Source: Lachnospiraceae bacterium KM106-2 (GTDB lineage: Bacteria; Bacillota; Clostridia; Lachnospirales; Lachnospiraceae). Taken from it: a DNA stretch of 64,000 nucleotides. Positions 25,863 to 35,212 of the stretch are shown here, in pieces. The notes beneath the pieces were generated by a model, which saw only the letters and a list, made by a program, of their open reading frames with translations, searched no databases and was not told the DNA's origin. The stretch spans positions 4,079,501-4,143,500 of the forward strand of contig AP018794.1 of the NCBI GenBank assembly GCA_009731425.1, in the 5' to 3' direction. Within the stretch, counting starts at the first letter, position 1, and every line of letters begins with the position of its first letter. The position numbers were made by a program, and so were the translations under genes.

Positions 25863-28445
25863 ATGATAGGGTGCATATCAACAAAGAAAAAGCAGATCAG
25901 TCGGATTGCTATCGTTATAACAATTCTTGTTTTCACATGTCTTGGTTATTCTATACAAGCAGGCGCTAGAACAGATGATCAATTTATGGTGACAAAGAAA
26001 GCAGAAATTAATATACAAAAATTCTTAACTGACAAAAAAGTAGATATGAGTAAACCAGAATCTTATAGTAAAGAAATTGCAGATGCATTTCAAAAAGCAT
26101 TTGATTCTGTAAAAAATGATTATGAATTGAAGTCAGGCGAGTACGTACAGATTAATGTACCAGCCGGAACTTATTATATTAATAAAAGACTTAAAATTCG
26201 TTCGAATACGTATTTAAAATTGGATTCCAATGCTGTGATCAAGAATTTGAATCGTTCTCCTTCCGGCCCCATGTTAGCGAACTATTATACCAATTCAGCA
26301 GATACTAAGTATAAAGGTTATGATGGTGCAAGTAATATTGTTATCGATGGTGGAACTTGGGATGGTAATGTAGGATCACAAAATGATATAGATTCCGGTT
26401 TCTCCAATATGATATTTGTTCATGCAAAAAATATCGTGATCAAAAATCTTACTGTAAAAAGTAATTTTCAAGGCCATTTAATCGAGTTAGCAGGTGTGCA
26501 AAATGGACATATCTTAAATTGTACTTTACAGGACTATATTACTAAAACAGAAACAGCATCTAGTAATAAGGACAAAGAGGCAATTCAATTAGATATCACT
26601 CATGATGATACTATGGTTCCTACCATGGGAGGTTATGATGATACGGTATGTAAAGATATTGTGATCAAAGGAAATCGAATTGAAAACTTTTCAAGAGGAA
26701 TTGGTTCTCATGCTGCAGTAAGAGGAATCTATAATCAGAATATCACAATAGAAGGGAATACCTTTGTAAATGTAGCCAATGAAGGAATTCTTGCATACAA
26801 TTATCGTAAAGTAAATATTACAGGTAATACTTTTAATAATGTTGGAACATCAATTAAAATTTTAAATAAGACAGGTAGCGTTGAAGCTTCTTACAAGGAG
26901 ACTTTATCAGGAGTTTCCACAACTTATCCAAGCAACTACGAAATCTCAATTACCAATAATACGATCAACAGTACTAAAACAGGAAGTACAGCTGAAATCA
27001 CATTAGAAGACAAGAAAGAGAAAGTCTTAGGTAATACTGTAATTAGCGGCAATACAATTTCTACAGCAAAAAATGCGATCTCTATTTGTGGTACGAAGAG
27101 TACGAATGTCAGTGGAAATAATATTACCAAAGCAACGAAAGGTATTATTATTCAAAATGGAAATGGCGATTCGATCACTAGTAACAGTATTGCAAACTGT
27201 AGTGCAGGCGCTATTATGAATGATGCAAAAAGTACAAATCTTTCAATTAAACAGAATAGTATTTCTGGTGGCAGTTACGGAATACGATTGTATAATACTC
27301 AGAATTCCACAGTTGAGGGAAATCAAGTAAATAGTACCGGAAACACAGGAATCTATTTATATAATAACTGTAGTGGAATCAGCGTTAGTGGTAATAGTGT
27401 TAGCAAGAGCGGTTCTTATGGTATTTTATTAAATAATACAGTTAGTAATTCTAATGTTGCGAATAACTCGGTTAAGTATTCAGCAAAAAAAGGAATTACA
27501 GTATGTACAAATAGTAATAATAATCAGGTCGTAAATAATGATATCGGATATAACAAAACAAATGGTATCGATGTAAATGATAAGTGCACCAACGTTAATA
27601 TAACTGGAAATAAAGTATATAACAATGGACAGATCGGTGTTTATGTTAATAGTAATGTCTCTGGAGTAAATATAGAAAGCAATACCGTTTATATGAATAA
27701 GCAAAACGGAATTGGATTGAAATCAAATTGTTCAAATAGTACCATCAAATTGAATACGGTACATAAAAATGGAAAAATAGGTATCTCAATCAATAGTAAG
27801 TGTAATAATATTGTTGTAACATCCAATTCGATCAATTCCAGCGGATCAAATGGAATAGGAGTAAGTGATTATTCAACAAATACGACTATTACTTCTAATA
27901 AGGTTGGAAGCAATAAGAAACATGGTATTTCAATATATAATAATAGTAATAATATTTCGGTTACTTCAAATAATATTTTTAGGAATCGCCAATATGGAGT
28001 TTCTGTTAGTACAAAATCAGTAAAGGCAAAAGTACAAAAGAATACGCTATCTAATAATACTAAAAGTGCTATTTATGTAAAGAGTTCAGATTCTGCAACA
28101 ATTAAGAACAATCAATTAAAGAATAATAAAACGACACCGATCATGGTGAAATCATCAAAGAAATGCAGTGTAGGAACCTTCTCAACACCTAAGGTTAACG
28201 GAGTAAAGAAGTCTACCAAGAAATTAAAAGTATCGACAGCAAAGACAAACAAAGTGATTGCTTATGTCGGAAAGAAAAAATTAAAAGTAACAAACGTAAA
28301 GAAAATTGATAAAAAGACAAAGAAAAAGAAAGCTACGGGCGATTTTACAGCTCCATTATCAAAGTTAAAGAAAAATAATAAGATAAGCATTTATGTTTCT
28401 GATAAGGGAAGTAATAAAGTAACAATTTCAAAAACAGTTAAATAA
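25863..28445 (+). CDS. Secreted right-handed parallel beta-helix protein
   Basis: 860 aa. An N-terminal hydrophobic segment (about 14-36) is followed by a pectate-lyase-like entry domain (VPAGTYYINKRLKIRSNTYLKL) and then about 20 or more beta-helix coils of 22-24 residues (about 180-770) with the repeated pattern NxVxxNxxxxN-GIxVxxxS. The coils are rich in Asn, Ser and Gly. The last 85 residues are Lys-rich and beta-like. It resembles NosD/polysaccharide-lyase-type folds, but no catalytic site is recognisable. A 325 aa paralogue lies at 43463-44440. It is probably a surface protein binding or cutting polysaccharide. The start follows AAGGAGATAAAG. Confidence 0.82.
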   Translation: MIGCISTKKKQISRIAIVITILVFTCLGYSIQAGARTDDQFMVTKKAEINIQKFLTDKKVDMSKPESYSKEIADAFQKAFDSVKNDYELKSGEYVQINVPAGTYYINKRLKIRSNTYLKLDSNAVIKNLNRSPSGPMLANYYTNSADTKYKGYDGASNIVIDGGTWDGNVGSQNDIDSGFSNMIFVHAKNIVIKNLTVKSNFQGHLIELAGVQNGHILNCTLQDYITKTETASSNKDKEAIQLDITHDDTMVPTMGGYDDTVCKDIVIKGNRIENFSRGIGSHAAVRGIYNQNITIEGNTFVNVANEGILAYNYRKVNITGNTFNNVGTSIKILNKTGSVEASYKETLSGVSTTYPSNYEISITNNTINSTKTGSTAEITLEDKKEKVLGNTVISGNTISTAKNAISICGTKSTNVSGNNITKATKGIIIQNGNGDSITSNSIANCSAGAIMNDAKSTNLSIKQNSISGGSYGIRLYNTQNSTVEGNQVNSTGNTGIYLYNNCSGISVSGNSVSKSGSYGILLNNTVSNSNVANNSVKYSAKKGITVCTNSNNNQVVNNDIGYNKTNGIDVNDKCTNVNITGNKVYNNGQIGVYVNSNVSGVNIESNTVYMNKQNGIGLKSNCSNSTIKLNTVHKNGKIGISINSKCNNIVVTSNSINSSGSNGIGVSDYSTNTTITSNKVGSNKKHGISIYNNSNNISVTSNNIFRNRQYGVSVSTKSVKAKVQKNTLSNNTKSAIYVKSSDSATIKNNQLKNNKTTPIMVKSSKKCSVGTFSTPKVNGVKKSTKKLKVSTAKTNKVIAYVGKKKLKVTNVKKIDKKTKKKKATGDFTAPLSKLKKNNKISIYVSDKGSNKVTISKTVK

Positions 28446-28513
28446 TCTTGGAATAGGCTTAAATTGAACTTGTAATACTAATAGTGTATCACCTTGGTGA
28501 AAGGAAGATTACT

Positions 28514-29101
28514 ATGCATGTTCTACAGAATTCTTATTTGTTAAGTCATTTAGATTTACCAACCATTCCTTGGCAGCAAGGCTTTCTTTCCACCGAATTT
28601 GACCAGCATATGTTGTGGACCGTTAAGAATGAGCCGGTTTCTGCAGAAATTGGACTCATTGAAGGAAAGATCGGAGTGACTGCGAAGGAAGCGAAGGAGT
28701 TCGTAAAGCACCAGTATGATAATCTGGGTGAGAAACGTGTCGTTTTGTATTATCCATATTATACAGCAACGAAAAGTGGAACAATCGACTTGAACCAAGA
28801 ACGAAGTGTGATAGAGGCCGTAGAAGGTAAGATTGAGAACTTATCGAAAAAGCATCGGGTAGATGTGACCATGATATTTCGAGATAACGATTTAGAAATC
28901 GTAGGAAATGACAAGTTCTTATCGGAAGATGAGACATTGACGTTAATTGACTATTGCAGGGAACTGAAATCACGGTGTGCAGCCGATCTGGATTATGGTA
29001 AGAATATAATCCTATACTGGAGCATCGTTAGCGAAACCAAGGTGAACATGATTCCAAAAGATAAAACAAATCTCATATTCACAAAGTTAAAAATTATATA
29101 A
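28514..29101 (+). CDS. Conserved-looking protein of unknown function
   Basis: 195 aa soluble protein with no signal peptide or membrane segment. I do not recognise the family. It has an alternating alpha/beta pattern: strand (RVVLYYPYYTATKSGTI), a Glu-rich helix (ERSVIEAVEGKIENL), strand (VDVTMIFRDNDLEIVG), a helix with two Cys (DYCRELKSRC) and a final strand. The ATG at 28514 follows AAGGAAGA. It stands between two exported-protein genes, with its own promoter not evident. Confidence 0.6.
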   Translation: MHVLQNSYLLSHLDLPTIPWQQGFLSTEFDQHMLWTVKNEPVSAEIGLIEGKIGVTAKEAKEFVKHQYDNLGEKRVVLYYPYYTATKSGTIDLNQERSVIEAVEGKIENLSKKHRVDVTMIFRDNDLEIVGNDKFLSEDETLTLIDYCRELKSRCAADLDYGKNIILYWSIVSETKVNMIPKDKTNLIFTKLKII

Positions 29102-29221
29102 TTTGGTGAAATATGTGTGAATTATTTGCAAAAGGCTATCTTTTTTTACTGAAATATGGTATAAGAAGATAGTCTATGTTTTTATAAAAAACACAATAGA
29201 ATGAATGGAAAGGGTAATGAG

Positions 29222-30370
29222 ATGAAAAAAATTAAGATCATGACTTTACTGCTTGCTATGTCTTTATTGGCAGTGGGGTGCAACAAAAAAAATAGCAGTA
29301 ATAAGAGTACAGCAAGTGCGAGCCCAAGCCCATCGGCAACAGCATCTGCAAGTCCATATACAGACAAAGAAGAGACTAAAATTTTAAATACAGATATATC
29401 TGGAGATGTGACTTTAGGAGAATATATTGGAATTAAAGTAACAAAGGATAAAATTGAAGTATCAGATGAAGATGTACAATCTCAAATTGACTCTACATTA
29501 AAAGATAATGCTACTAATGTAGAAGTAAAAGATCGTAAGACTATTAAAAAAGGCGATATCGTTAATATTGACTTCGTAGGTAAAAAAGATGGAAAAGCTT
29601 TTGATGGTGGTTCTGCAACAGGATATGATTTAACAATCGGTTCTAACCAGTTCATCGAAGGATTTGAAGACAAGTTAATCGGTAAAAAAGTTGGGACAAA
29701 ACAAAAACTTAACTTAACATTCCCTACAAACTACAGCAATACAGAACTTGCTGGTCAAAAAGTAGTATTTGAAGTAACGATCAACAAGATCCAAAAATCA
29801 GAAACACCTAAATTAAATGATGCTTTTGTAAAGAAAGTATCTAAGAAATCTAAAACAGTTGCAGAATATAAGAAAGAAGTAAAAGCTTCCCTTGAATCTG
29901 AGAAGAAAACTGAAGCAGAGTCAAATGTAAAATCTGACGTTATGAATAAGATCATTAAGAATGCCAAAGTTAAAACTTATCCAAAAGATCAAGTAAAATA
30001 CTATGGTTACATTGCTCAGACTTCTTTAGAACAACAATTAACACAATCAGGAATGACATTAGATTCTTACTTAGAACAGATCGGAAAGACTCAAAAAGAT
30101 TTTGAAAAAGAAGTTGAATCTGTTGGTAAGAGCACAACAAAACAAAAAATGGTATTCCAAGCAATTGCTAAGAAAGAAAATATTAAAGTAACAGATGCTG
30201 AATATAAAAAACAATTAAAATCTTTACTAAGTGCATATAGCTTAAAAGATGAAGCAGCTTTAATTGAAAAATATGGTAATGCACCAATCGCTGATATGAA
30301 ACAATATCTTTTATATCAAAAAGTTATCGATTTTGTTGTAGATAAAGCAAAAGTAACGGAATCTAAATAA
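29222..30370 (+). CDS. Trigger-factor-like peptidyl-prolyl isomerase lipoprotein
   Basis: 382 aa exported lipoprotein (lipobox LLAVGC, Cys20), then a Ser/Ala/Pro linker. It carries an FKBP-type isomerase domain (about 95-185; KKGDIVNIDFVGKKDGKAFDGG, IGSNQFIEGFEDKLIGKKVG) and a helical trigger-factor C-terminal domain (about 190-380). The ribosome-binding N-domain of true trigger factor is missing. It is therefore a likely extracytoplasmic foldase, similar in role to PrsA, helping secreted proteins such as the beta-helix proteins nearby (the partner is an inference). Confidence 0.85.
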   Translation: MKKIKIMTLLLAMSLLAVGCNKKNSSNKSTASASPSPSATASASPYTDKEETKILNTDISGDVTLGEYIGIKVTKDKIEVSDEDVQSQIDSTLKDNATNVEVKDRKTIKKGDIVNIDFVGKKDGKAFDGGSATGYDLTIGSNQFIEGFEDKLIGKKVGTKQKLNLTFPTNYSNTELAGQKVVFEVTINKIQKSETPKLNDAFVKKVSKKSKTVAEYKKEVKASLESEKKTEAESNVKSDVMNKIIKNAKVKTYPKDQVKYYGYIAQTSLEQQLTQSGMTLDSYLEQIGKTQKDFEKEVESVGKSTTKQKMVFQAIAKKENIKVTDAEYKKQLKSLLSAYSLKDEAALIEKYGNAPIADMKQYLLYQKVIDFVVDKAKVTESK

Positions 30371-30382
30371 TAGATAGAAAAA

Positions 30383-30423
30383 GAATGCCACGTATGAAAA
30401 CATGCGTGGTTTTTCTTTTTTTA
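30383..30423 (+). terminator. Terminator after the foldase lipoprotein gene
   Basis: GCCACGTATG pairs with CATGCGTGG around AAAA, followed by a T-rich run. Confidence 0.8.
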
Positions 30424-30470
30424 TCAATAATATACGATGGCAGGTAAGTTGTTTTAGGAGGTGAAGTACT

Positions 30471-31550
30471 ATGAAATTATCAAGAAAAAACATAGTTTTT
30501 CTTTTTGTTGTATTATGTGGATTTGCGCTTACTATCTTTACATACCACAATGAAGCATATTATAGTACGACCATAGCCAAAGTGATCAAAGTTGAAAATG
30601 AGAATATGACTCCGACGAAAGTGAAACAGAATTTAGTCGGAAAGATTTTGAATGGAAAAGAAAAAGGAAAAGAGATCAAGCTTAAGAATCAATATAGCAA
30701 GTCGTTAGTTTATGATGAAAAATATAAAGAGAATGATCGACTGTTCGTATCCATCTTATCAAAGCAACAAGGTGAGTTAGAAGGAAGAATCGTCGGTGTC
30801 AAGCGAGATTATATGACGATTTTGGTAATCGTAGTATTTATCTTAATGTTATGTTTCATTGGTGGAAAGAAGGGGTATCTATCCCTGCTTAGTCTGGGTA
30901 TCAATGTAGGTGTTTTCTATTTTGCATTACAGTTTTATGAGAAGGGGACATCCATATTAGAATTAGGGATCATAATGGTCCTCGTATTTAGTATTCTTTC
31001 CCTTGTAATTGTAAGTGGGAGGAATAAGAAGATGTTGGCAGCTTTGTTATCAACATTGCTTACCATTGTAGTCATTGGACTGCTATCTGCGATCGTGCTA
31101 TTCCATTATCGAGATTTGGATTATGAATTTCTTGAATATTTGGTCAAACCATATCGATATTATGATGCAGTGCTATTATTTCTAGTAGAATTACTAATTG
31201 GAGGTTTAGGAGCTATTATGGATATCTCCATCACGATGTCAGCAACAGTTCATGAGTTGGTAAGACAGAAAGCAGACTTGGGGTGGAGTGAGTTATTCGA
31301 ATCCTGTCGGGAAGTTGGTTATGATATTATGGGAACCATGCTTTCTGTTATGTTCTTTACTAACTTAAGCGGCTGTATTCCCTTCTTCGCACTAGCCATG
31401 AGAAATAACATTCAGATCGGTACACTGACCCATTATTATATTCCATTTGAAGCCGTTCGTTTTCTTACAACAGGGATTGGAATTGTACTAGCGATTCCAA
31501 TCGCAGCTTATATTTCGATTGGAATTGGTACAAGGAGGTGGAGACCATGA
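30471..31550 (+). CDS. YibE/F family membrane protein (first of pair)
   Basis: 359 aa. One N-terminal helix (about 8-26) is followed by an outside region of about 100 residues with a beta-like fold and a membrane domain of about seven helices (about 120-355). The inner motif GGLGAIMDISITMSATVHEL and the ELFESCREVGYDIMGTMLSVMFF stretch are family signatures. The function is unknown; pairs like this are common in Firmicutes. It overlaps its partner by four bases (ATGA), indicating coupling. The start follows TTAGGAGGTG. Confidence 0.85.
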   Translation: MKLSRKNIVFLFVVLCGFALTIFTYHNEAYYSTTIAKVIKVENENMTPTKVKQNLVGKILNGKEKGKEIKLKNQYSKSLVYDEKYKENDRLFVSILSKQQGELEGRIVGVKRDYMTILVIVVFILMLCFIGGKKGYLSLLSLGINVGVFYFALQFYEKGTSILELGIIMVLVFSILSLVIVSGRNKKMLAALLSTLLTIVVIGLLSAIVLFHYRDLDYEFLEYLVKPYRYYDAVLLFLVELLIGGLGAIMDISITMSATVHELVRQKADLGWSELFESCREVGYDIMGTMLSVMFFTNLSGCIPFFALAMRNNIQIGTLTHYYIPFEAVRFLTTGIGIVLAIPIAAYISIGIGTRRWRP

Positions 31551-32311
31551 TCTTATGTCTTTTTATTATCTTCTTCGTATTATTAGTTGCAATTGGAGGA
31601 GAAAGAGGTGTAAATGGTTTCTTTACATTGTGTTTTCAAGCAATTATGCTGATTCTTACTTTGGTTTTAGTAAATAGCGGCTTGAATGCAATTGTAGTCA
31701 CTTTGGCGGTATGTATTGTTATCGCTATTGTCACATTAATTGCTCAAAATGGATGTAATGTGAAGACGATATCGGCTTTTGTAGCAGTTGGTATTGTTTT
31801 AGTTATGATGACCTTATTTATTACTCAGATCACTACAAGAGCGAAGATTCAAGGATTTTCTTCAGAGCAGCAGGAAATCAGTGAGTCAGATGGATTTTTG
31901 GATGATGGTTCTCTTTCTATGGTTGATATTGAGATTGCAGTCATATTGATTGGGTTTATGGGAGCTATCATGGATACTGCTCTTGCTATCACTTCAGCAA
32001 TGAAAGAAGTTGATCATCACAATCCTGAGTTAACAAGAAAGAGATTATTTAGTTCAGGACTAACAATAGGACGTGAGATTCTTGGTACTATGATCAATAC
32101 CTTATTTTTTGCGTTTATTGGAGAGATGTTAACATTACTGATCTTACTAAATAAGGAATATACCTTTGTTAAGCTGATCAATTCTAAATTATTTGTATCA
32201 GAGCTGCTTAAAATCTTGTTTAGTGGAATCGGCAGCGTTCTTATAATTCCGACTGCAGCAGTGATCGGAGCCTATTGTATAAAACAAAAGGGGCAAGCAT
32301 TGGAATCATAA
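31547..32311 (+). CDS. YibE/F family membrane protein (second of pair)
   Basis: 254 aa, about six to seven membrane helices, lacking the outside domain of its partner. It carries the same GFMGAIMDTALAITSAMKEV and GREILGTMINTLFFAF signatures. The ATG at 31547 follows AAGGAGGTG; an in-frame GTG nine bases earlier is less likely. The two probably form a heteromeric membrane complex. Confidence 0.85.
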   Translation: MILCLFIIFFVLLVAIGGERGVNGFFTLCFQAIMLILTLVLVNSGLNAIVVTLAVCIVIAIVTLIAQNGCNVKTISAFVAVGIVLVMMTLFITQITTRAKIQGFSSEQQEISESDGFLDDGSLSMVDIEIAVILIGFMGAIMDTALAITSAMKEVDHHNPELTRKRLFSSGLTIGREILGTMINTLFFAFIGEMLTLLILLNKEYTFVKLINSKLFVSELLKILFSGIGSVLIIPTAAVIGAYCIKQKGQALES

Positions 32312-32388
32312 TTCGCTATAAATCATAATATAATAGAATATTTCTAGCATTCATTACAAATAATGGGATGGAAGGAGGGAGTCATGCT

Positions 32389-34209
32389 ATGGATGCGAAA
32401 CAATTAGCTAGAAATATTCTAAATCATCTCGGTGGAGCGGATAATATCGAAGAGATGATCTATTGTAGTAATCGCTTGCGTTTTAAACTGACAGATCCTT
32501 CAAAGGTAAGAACTGAATCATTAAATGCAACCGATGGTGTTATGGAGTTTATTACGCGAAATGGTATGTTTCAAGTAGTTGTCAGTAAAGACATAGAAGA
32601 GGTATATCGACATTTAAAAAAATATTATATTCTGGATAGCAGAGGTAAATCTCTACGAAATGAACAGACAAATCTATTAGAACGGGCATGTCTATGTCTG
32701 TCCTATATTTTTATGCCTATTCTTCCAATCCTTTTAAGCGCTGGACTGGTAAAAGTCGTTTTGACCTTACTGGTGAGTGCTAATTTTGTTTTAAAAGATG
32801 GAATGTTTTATTATGTGGTATCCTTATTTTTGCAAATCATTTTTCGATACTATCCATTATTGATCGCGTTATCTGCAGCACAATATTATCGTTGCAATAG
32901 AGGTATCGCTATCATTGTTGCAGCAGTATTGCTTCATTCAGAACGGATTGAGGAATCAGCAAGTATTTTTGCAATCCTAGTCGTCGTATATCTTGCTGCA
33001 AAAGTAGAATATTTGATCGAACAGATATTAGATCAGGAGATCTTCTATTATTTTCGACATTTGATTGTGTTAGCTATCATGATTCCAATCGCACTGTTGG
33101 TGATTGGTCCGATCGGTAGTTATGCAGGATATATATTTGCACTTGGAATTCTGTCTATCAGCCAGCTGGTGGGATTTCTAGTACCAGCCATTATCGGCTT
33201 TTTATACCCGATCCTAATCTTTTTTGGTATGCAATATGGAATTATGGATATCAGTACTTCTCTTAGCGGAACGTTAGGAATTGATTCTTTGATCGGTCCA
33301 GGACTGATCGCTGCCTATATTGCACAGGGTGTTGCTGCTTGGATGGCGGCATTCTATATTAGGGAGAAGAAAGTTAGAAATCTTGGTATATTAAGTGGAG
33401 TTGCAAGCTTTGGAGGAGTAGTAGAGCCAGGTATCTTAGGAATTAATTTAAGATTAAGCAAACCACTTTTTTCTGGAATGGTATCGGGTGGCGTGATTGG
33501 ATTATTATTTGGACTGGTAGGAATTCGATCAGTTGATAAAAGTCTTCCAGGGGTGTTAACCTTATTTGCAGGAAGAAGACTGATCATAAATGTGCTATGC
33601 ATCTTGATCGCAATTCTTATAGCGGCTCTCATCACATATCTGATTGAATTTCGAGAAGTAAAAAAGGAAGAGAAGATTACCTATCTATTACCAATCCGTG
33701 ATCATCATGAGAAAGCATCAAGAGATATTTCAAGATTCCAGGAGACGGAAGGTGAAGTGGTTTACGCACCATTGCAAGGACGGGTTATGCCATTAGCATT
33801 TGTCAATGATTCTGTTTATGCACAAGAGACAATGGGCAAAGGAGTTGCAATCCTCCCAGAGGAAGATATACTTTATGCCCCACTAGATGGAGAGGTTATG
33901 GTACTCTTTGAAAAAGGAAATGGCATTGGAATTCAATCAGAAGAAGGTGCAGAAATCTTTATTCACATTGGAATCAATACTTCTGCGATTGAAGAAGAAC
34001 TCTTTCATACCTATGTAAAAATTGGAGATTCTATTAAGAAAGGAGATCGGCTGATTCAGTTTGATCGGAATAGGATCAAAGATTTGGGATATGATATGAT
34101 TACACCGATCTCCATTTGCAACTGTGACGAATATGTTGATGTAATATCGATGATCCATCAGGATATAAAAGCCGGATCACCGATGACGAAATTAGTAAGA
34201 CGAAATTAG
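32389..34209 (+). CDS. PTS permease, EIIB-EIIC-EIIA (glucose/beta-glucoside class), divergent
   Basis: 606 aa three-domain sugar phosphotransferase permease. EIIB (about 1-85) has the phospho-Cys C26 in IYCSNRLRF, where the family usually has C-x-T-R-L-R. EIIC (about 95-425) has about ten helices and GGVVEPGILGINL. EIIA (about 455-600) has the active His H526 in IFIHIGIN. The second EIIA histidine, 15 residues earlier (H75 in E. coli Crr), is Asn511 here, and the GxDT segment reads GINT. No glycosidase or antiterminator is beside it, so the sugar is unknown. The ATG at 32389 follows GGAGGG. Confidence 0.85.
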   Translation: MDAKQLARNILNHLGGADNIEEMIYCSNRLRFKLTDPSKVRTESLNATDGVMEFITRNGMFQVVVSKDIEEVYRHLKKYYILDSRGKSLRNEQTNLLERACLCLSYIFMPILPILLSAGLVKVVLTLLVSANFVLKDGMFYYVVSLFLQIIFRYYPLLIALSAAQYYRCNRGIAIIVAAVLLHSERIEESASIFAILVVVYLAAKVEYLIEQILDQEIFYYFRHLIVLAIMIPIALLVIGPIGSYAGYIFALGILSISQLVGFLVPAIIGFLYPILIFFGMQYGIMDISTSLSGTLGIDSLIGPGLIAAYIAQGVAAWMAAFYIREKKVRNLGILSGVASFGGVVEPGILGINLRLSKPLFSGMVSGGVIGLLFGLVGIRSVDKSLPGVLTLFAGRRLIINVLCILIAILIAALITYLIEFREVKKEEKITYLLPIRDHHEKASRDISRFQETEGEVVYAPLQGRVMPLAFVNDSVYAQETMGKGVAILPEEDILYAPLDGEVMVLFEKGNGIGIQSEEGAEIFIHIGINTSAIEEELFHTYVKIGDSIKKGDRLIQFDRNRIKDLGYDMITPISICNCDEYVDVISMIHQDIKAGSPMTKLVRRN

Positions 34210-34952
34210 AATTCCTTGACTTGATACCAATATGTATATTCAGGATGAAAACCAAGTTTAGAATATAGGTTACGGGCAATCTGATTGGCAGAGGCAACTT
34301 GCAGATATGCAGTTGTTGCACCATCTGATTGCCCTTCTTTTAAAATTGCAGCGCATATTTTGGTCGCAAATCCTTGTCTTCGATAAGAGTCTTTGACGCG
34401 GATATCAAATAGTCCAATATGGTCGTTTTCCTTAACACCAAGTCCGCAAGCTACCATTTCGCCATTCTGATAGATAGAGGCACAGTAGACAGGAGTCTCA
34501 ATTGTATGAAAGGATTGAGCAATCGTATTTTGACTAATAGAATCGGTAGTATTATTGAGGATACAAAAGTCTTTTAACCATTGATCTAAGAAGTAATGTT
34601 CGATATGTACAAGCTCAGTCTCATAGGAATCCAGATCGGAGAGAGACTGCGTCATGATGATAACATCTTTTGCTCTTTGATATCCTAGTTTTACGAGCAA
34701 GGGATCAAGGTCTGGATTCATGGTCTCTGCAAGTTTAAAAATAGCAGGCTGATTCCGCAAGCGATAAATGTCCTCACAATGCTTGATCTTTGTTTCTAAT
34801 GAATCAGTAGAAGGATAGAGCGGTGTAATACAATTGCCACGATATGTATATCCATTGGAGAAGCGAAGAATCCAACCATCATATAGATTAGTCGTTATGG
34901 CTGGAAATGCATTCATTGCGTACTCTTCCAGTCTTTTAATATAGTTATTCAA
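34206..34952 (-). CDS. GNAT family N-acetyltransferase
   Basis: 248 aa. The C-terminal GNAT fold (about 110-245) has the acetyl-CoA loop DSYRRQGFATKI and the ASANQIARNLYSKLGF motif. The N-terminal half is a related domain typical of two-lobed acetyltransferases. The start is TTG at 34952 after AAGGAG. Its 3' end overlaps the PTS gene by 4 bases, convergently. The substrate is unknown. Confidence 0.82.
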   Translation of the reverse strand: MNNYIKRLEEYAMNAFPAITTNLYDGWILRFSNGYTYRGNCITPLYPSTDSLETKIKHCEDIYRLRNQPAIFKLAETMNPDLDPLLVKLGYQRAKDVIIMTQSLSDLDSYETELVHIEHYFLDQWLKDFCILNNTTDSISQNTIAQSFHTIETPVYCASIYQNGEMVACGLGVKENDHIGLFDIRVKDSYRRQGFATKICAAILKEGQSDGATTAYLQVASANQIARNLYSKLGFHPEYTYWYQVKEF

Positions 34953-35036
34953 AGAAAAGACTCCTTTCTTACGTTAATATATAAAAGTAATAGAAGAATT
35001 ATAACATAATGATTGGTTTTGTCAAATGTATCAACC

Positions 35037-35066
35037 TTGACAAACATAGACAAAATACGTTAGAAT
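35037..35066 (+). promoter_or_regulatory. Promoter of prfC
   Basis: TTGACA (35037-35042), 18 bases, then TAGAAT (35061-35066). The 5' leader of about 140 bases contains an imperfect GAGTGTGT/ACACATTC hairpin just before the ribosome site. Confidence 0.55.
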
Positions 35067-35212
35067 TAGATAGTTTTGCAAGAAATAAAGGCGTTCTAAA
35101 AAGTGGAAAGTTATGATCCGCACTTAGTGAAGACAAGTGTGTTTCTTGAAATAAACTTCAGGCGCGAGAGTGTGTGGAACACATTCTTTGTTCTAAAATA
35201 GGAGGAATTAGC

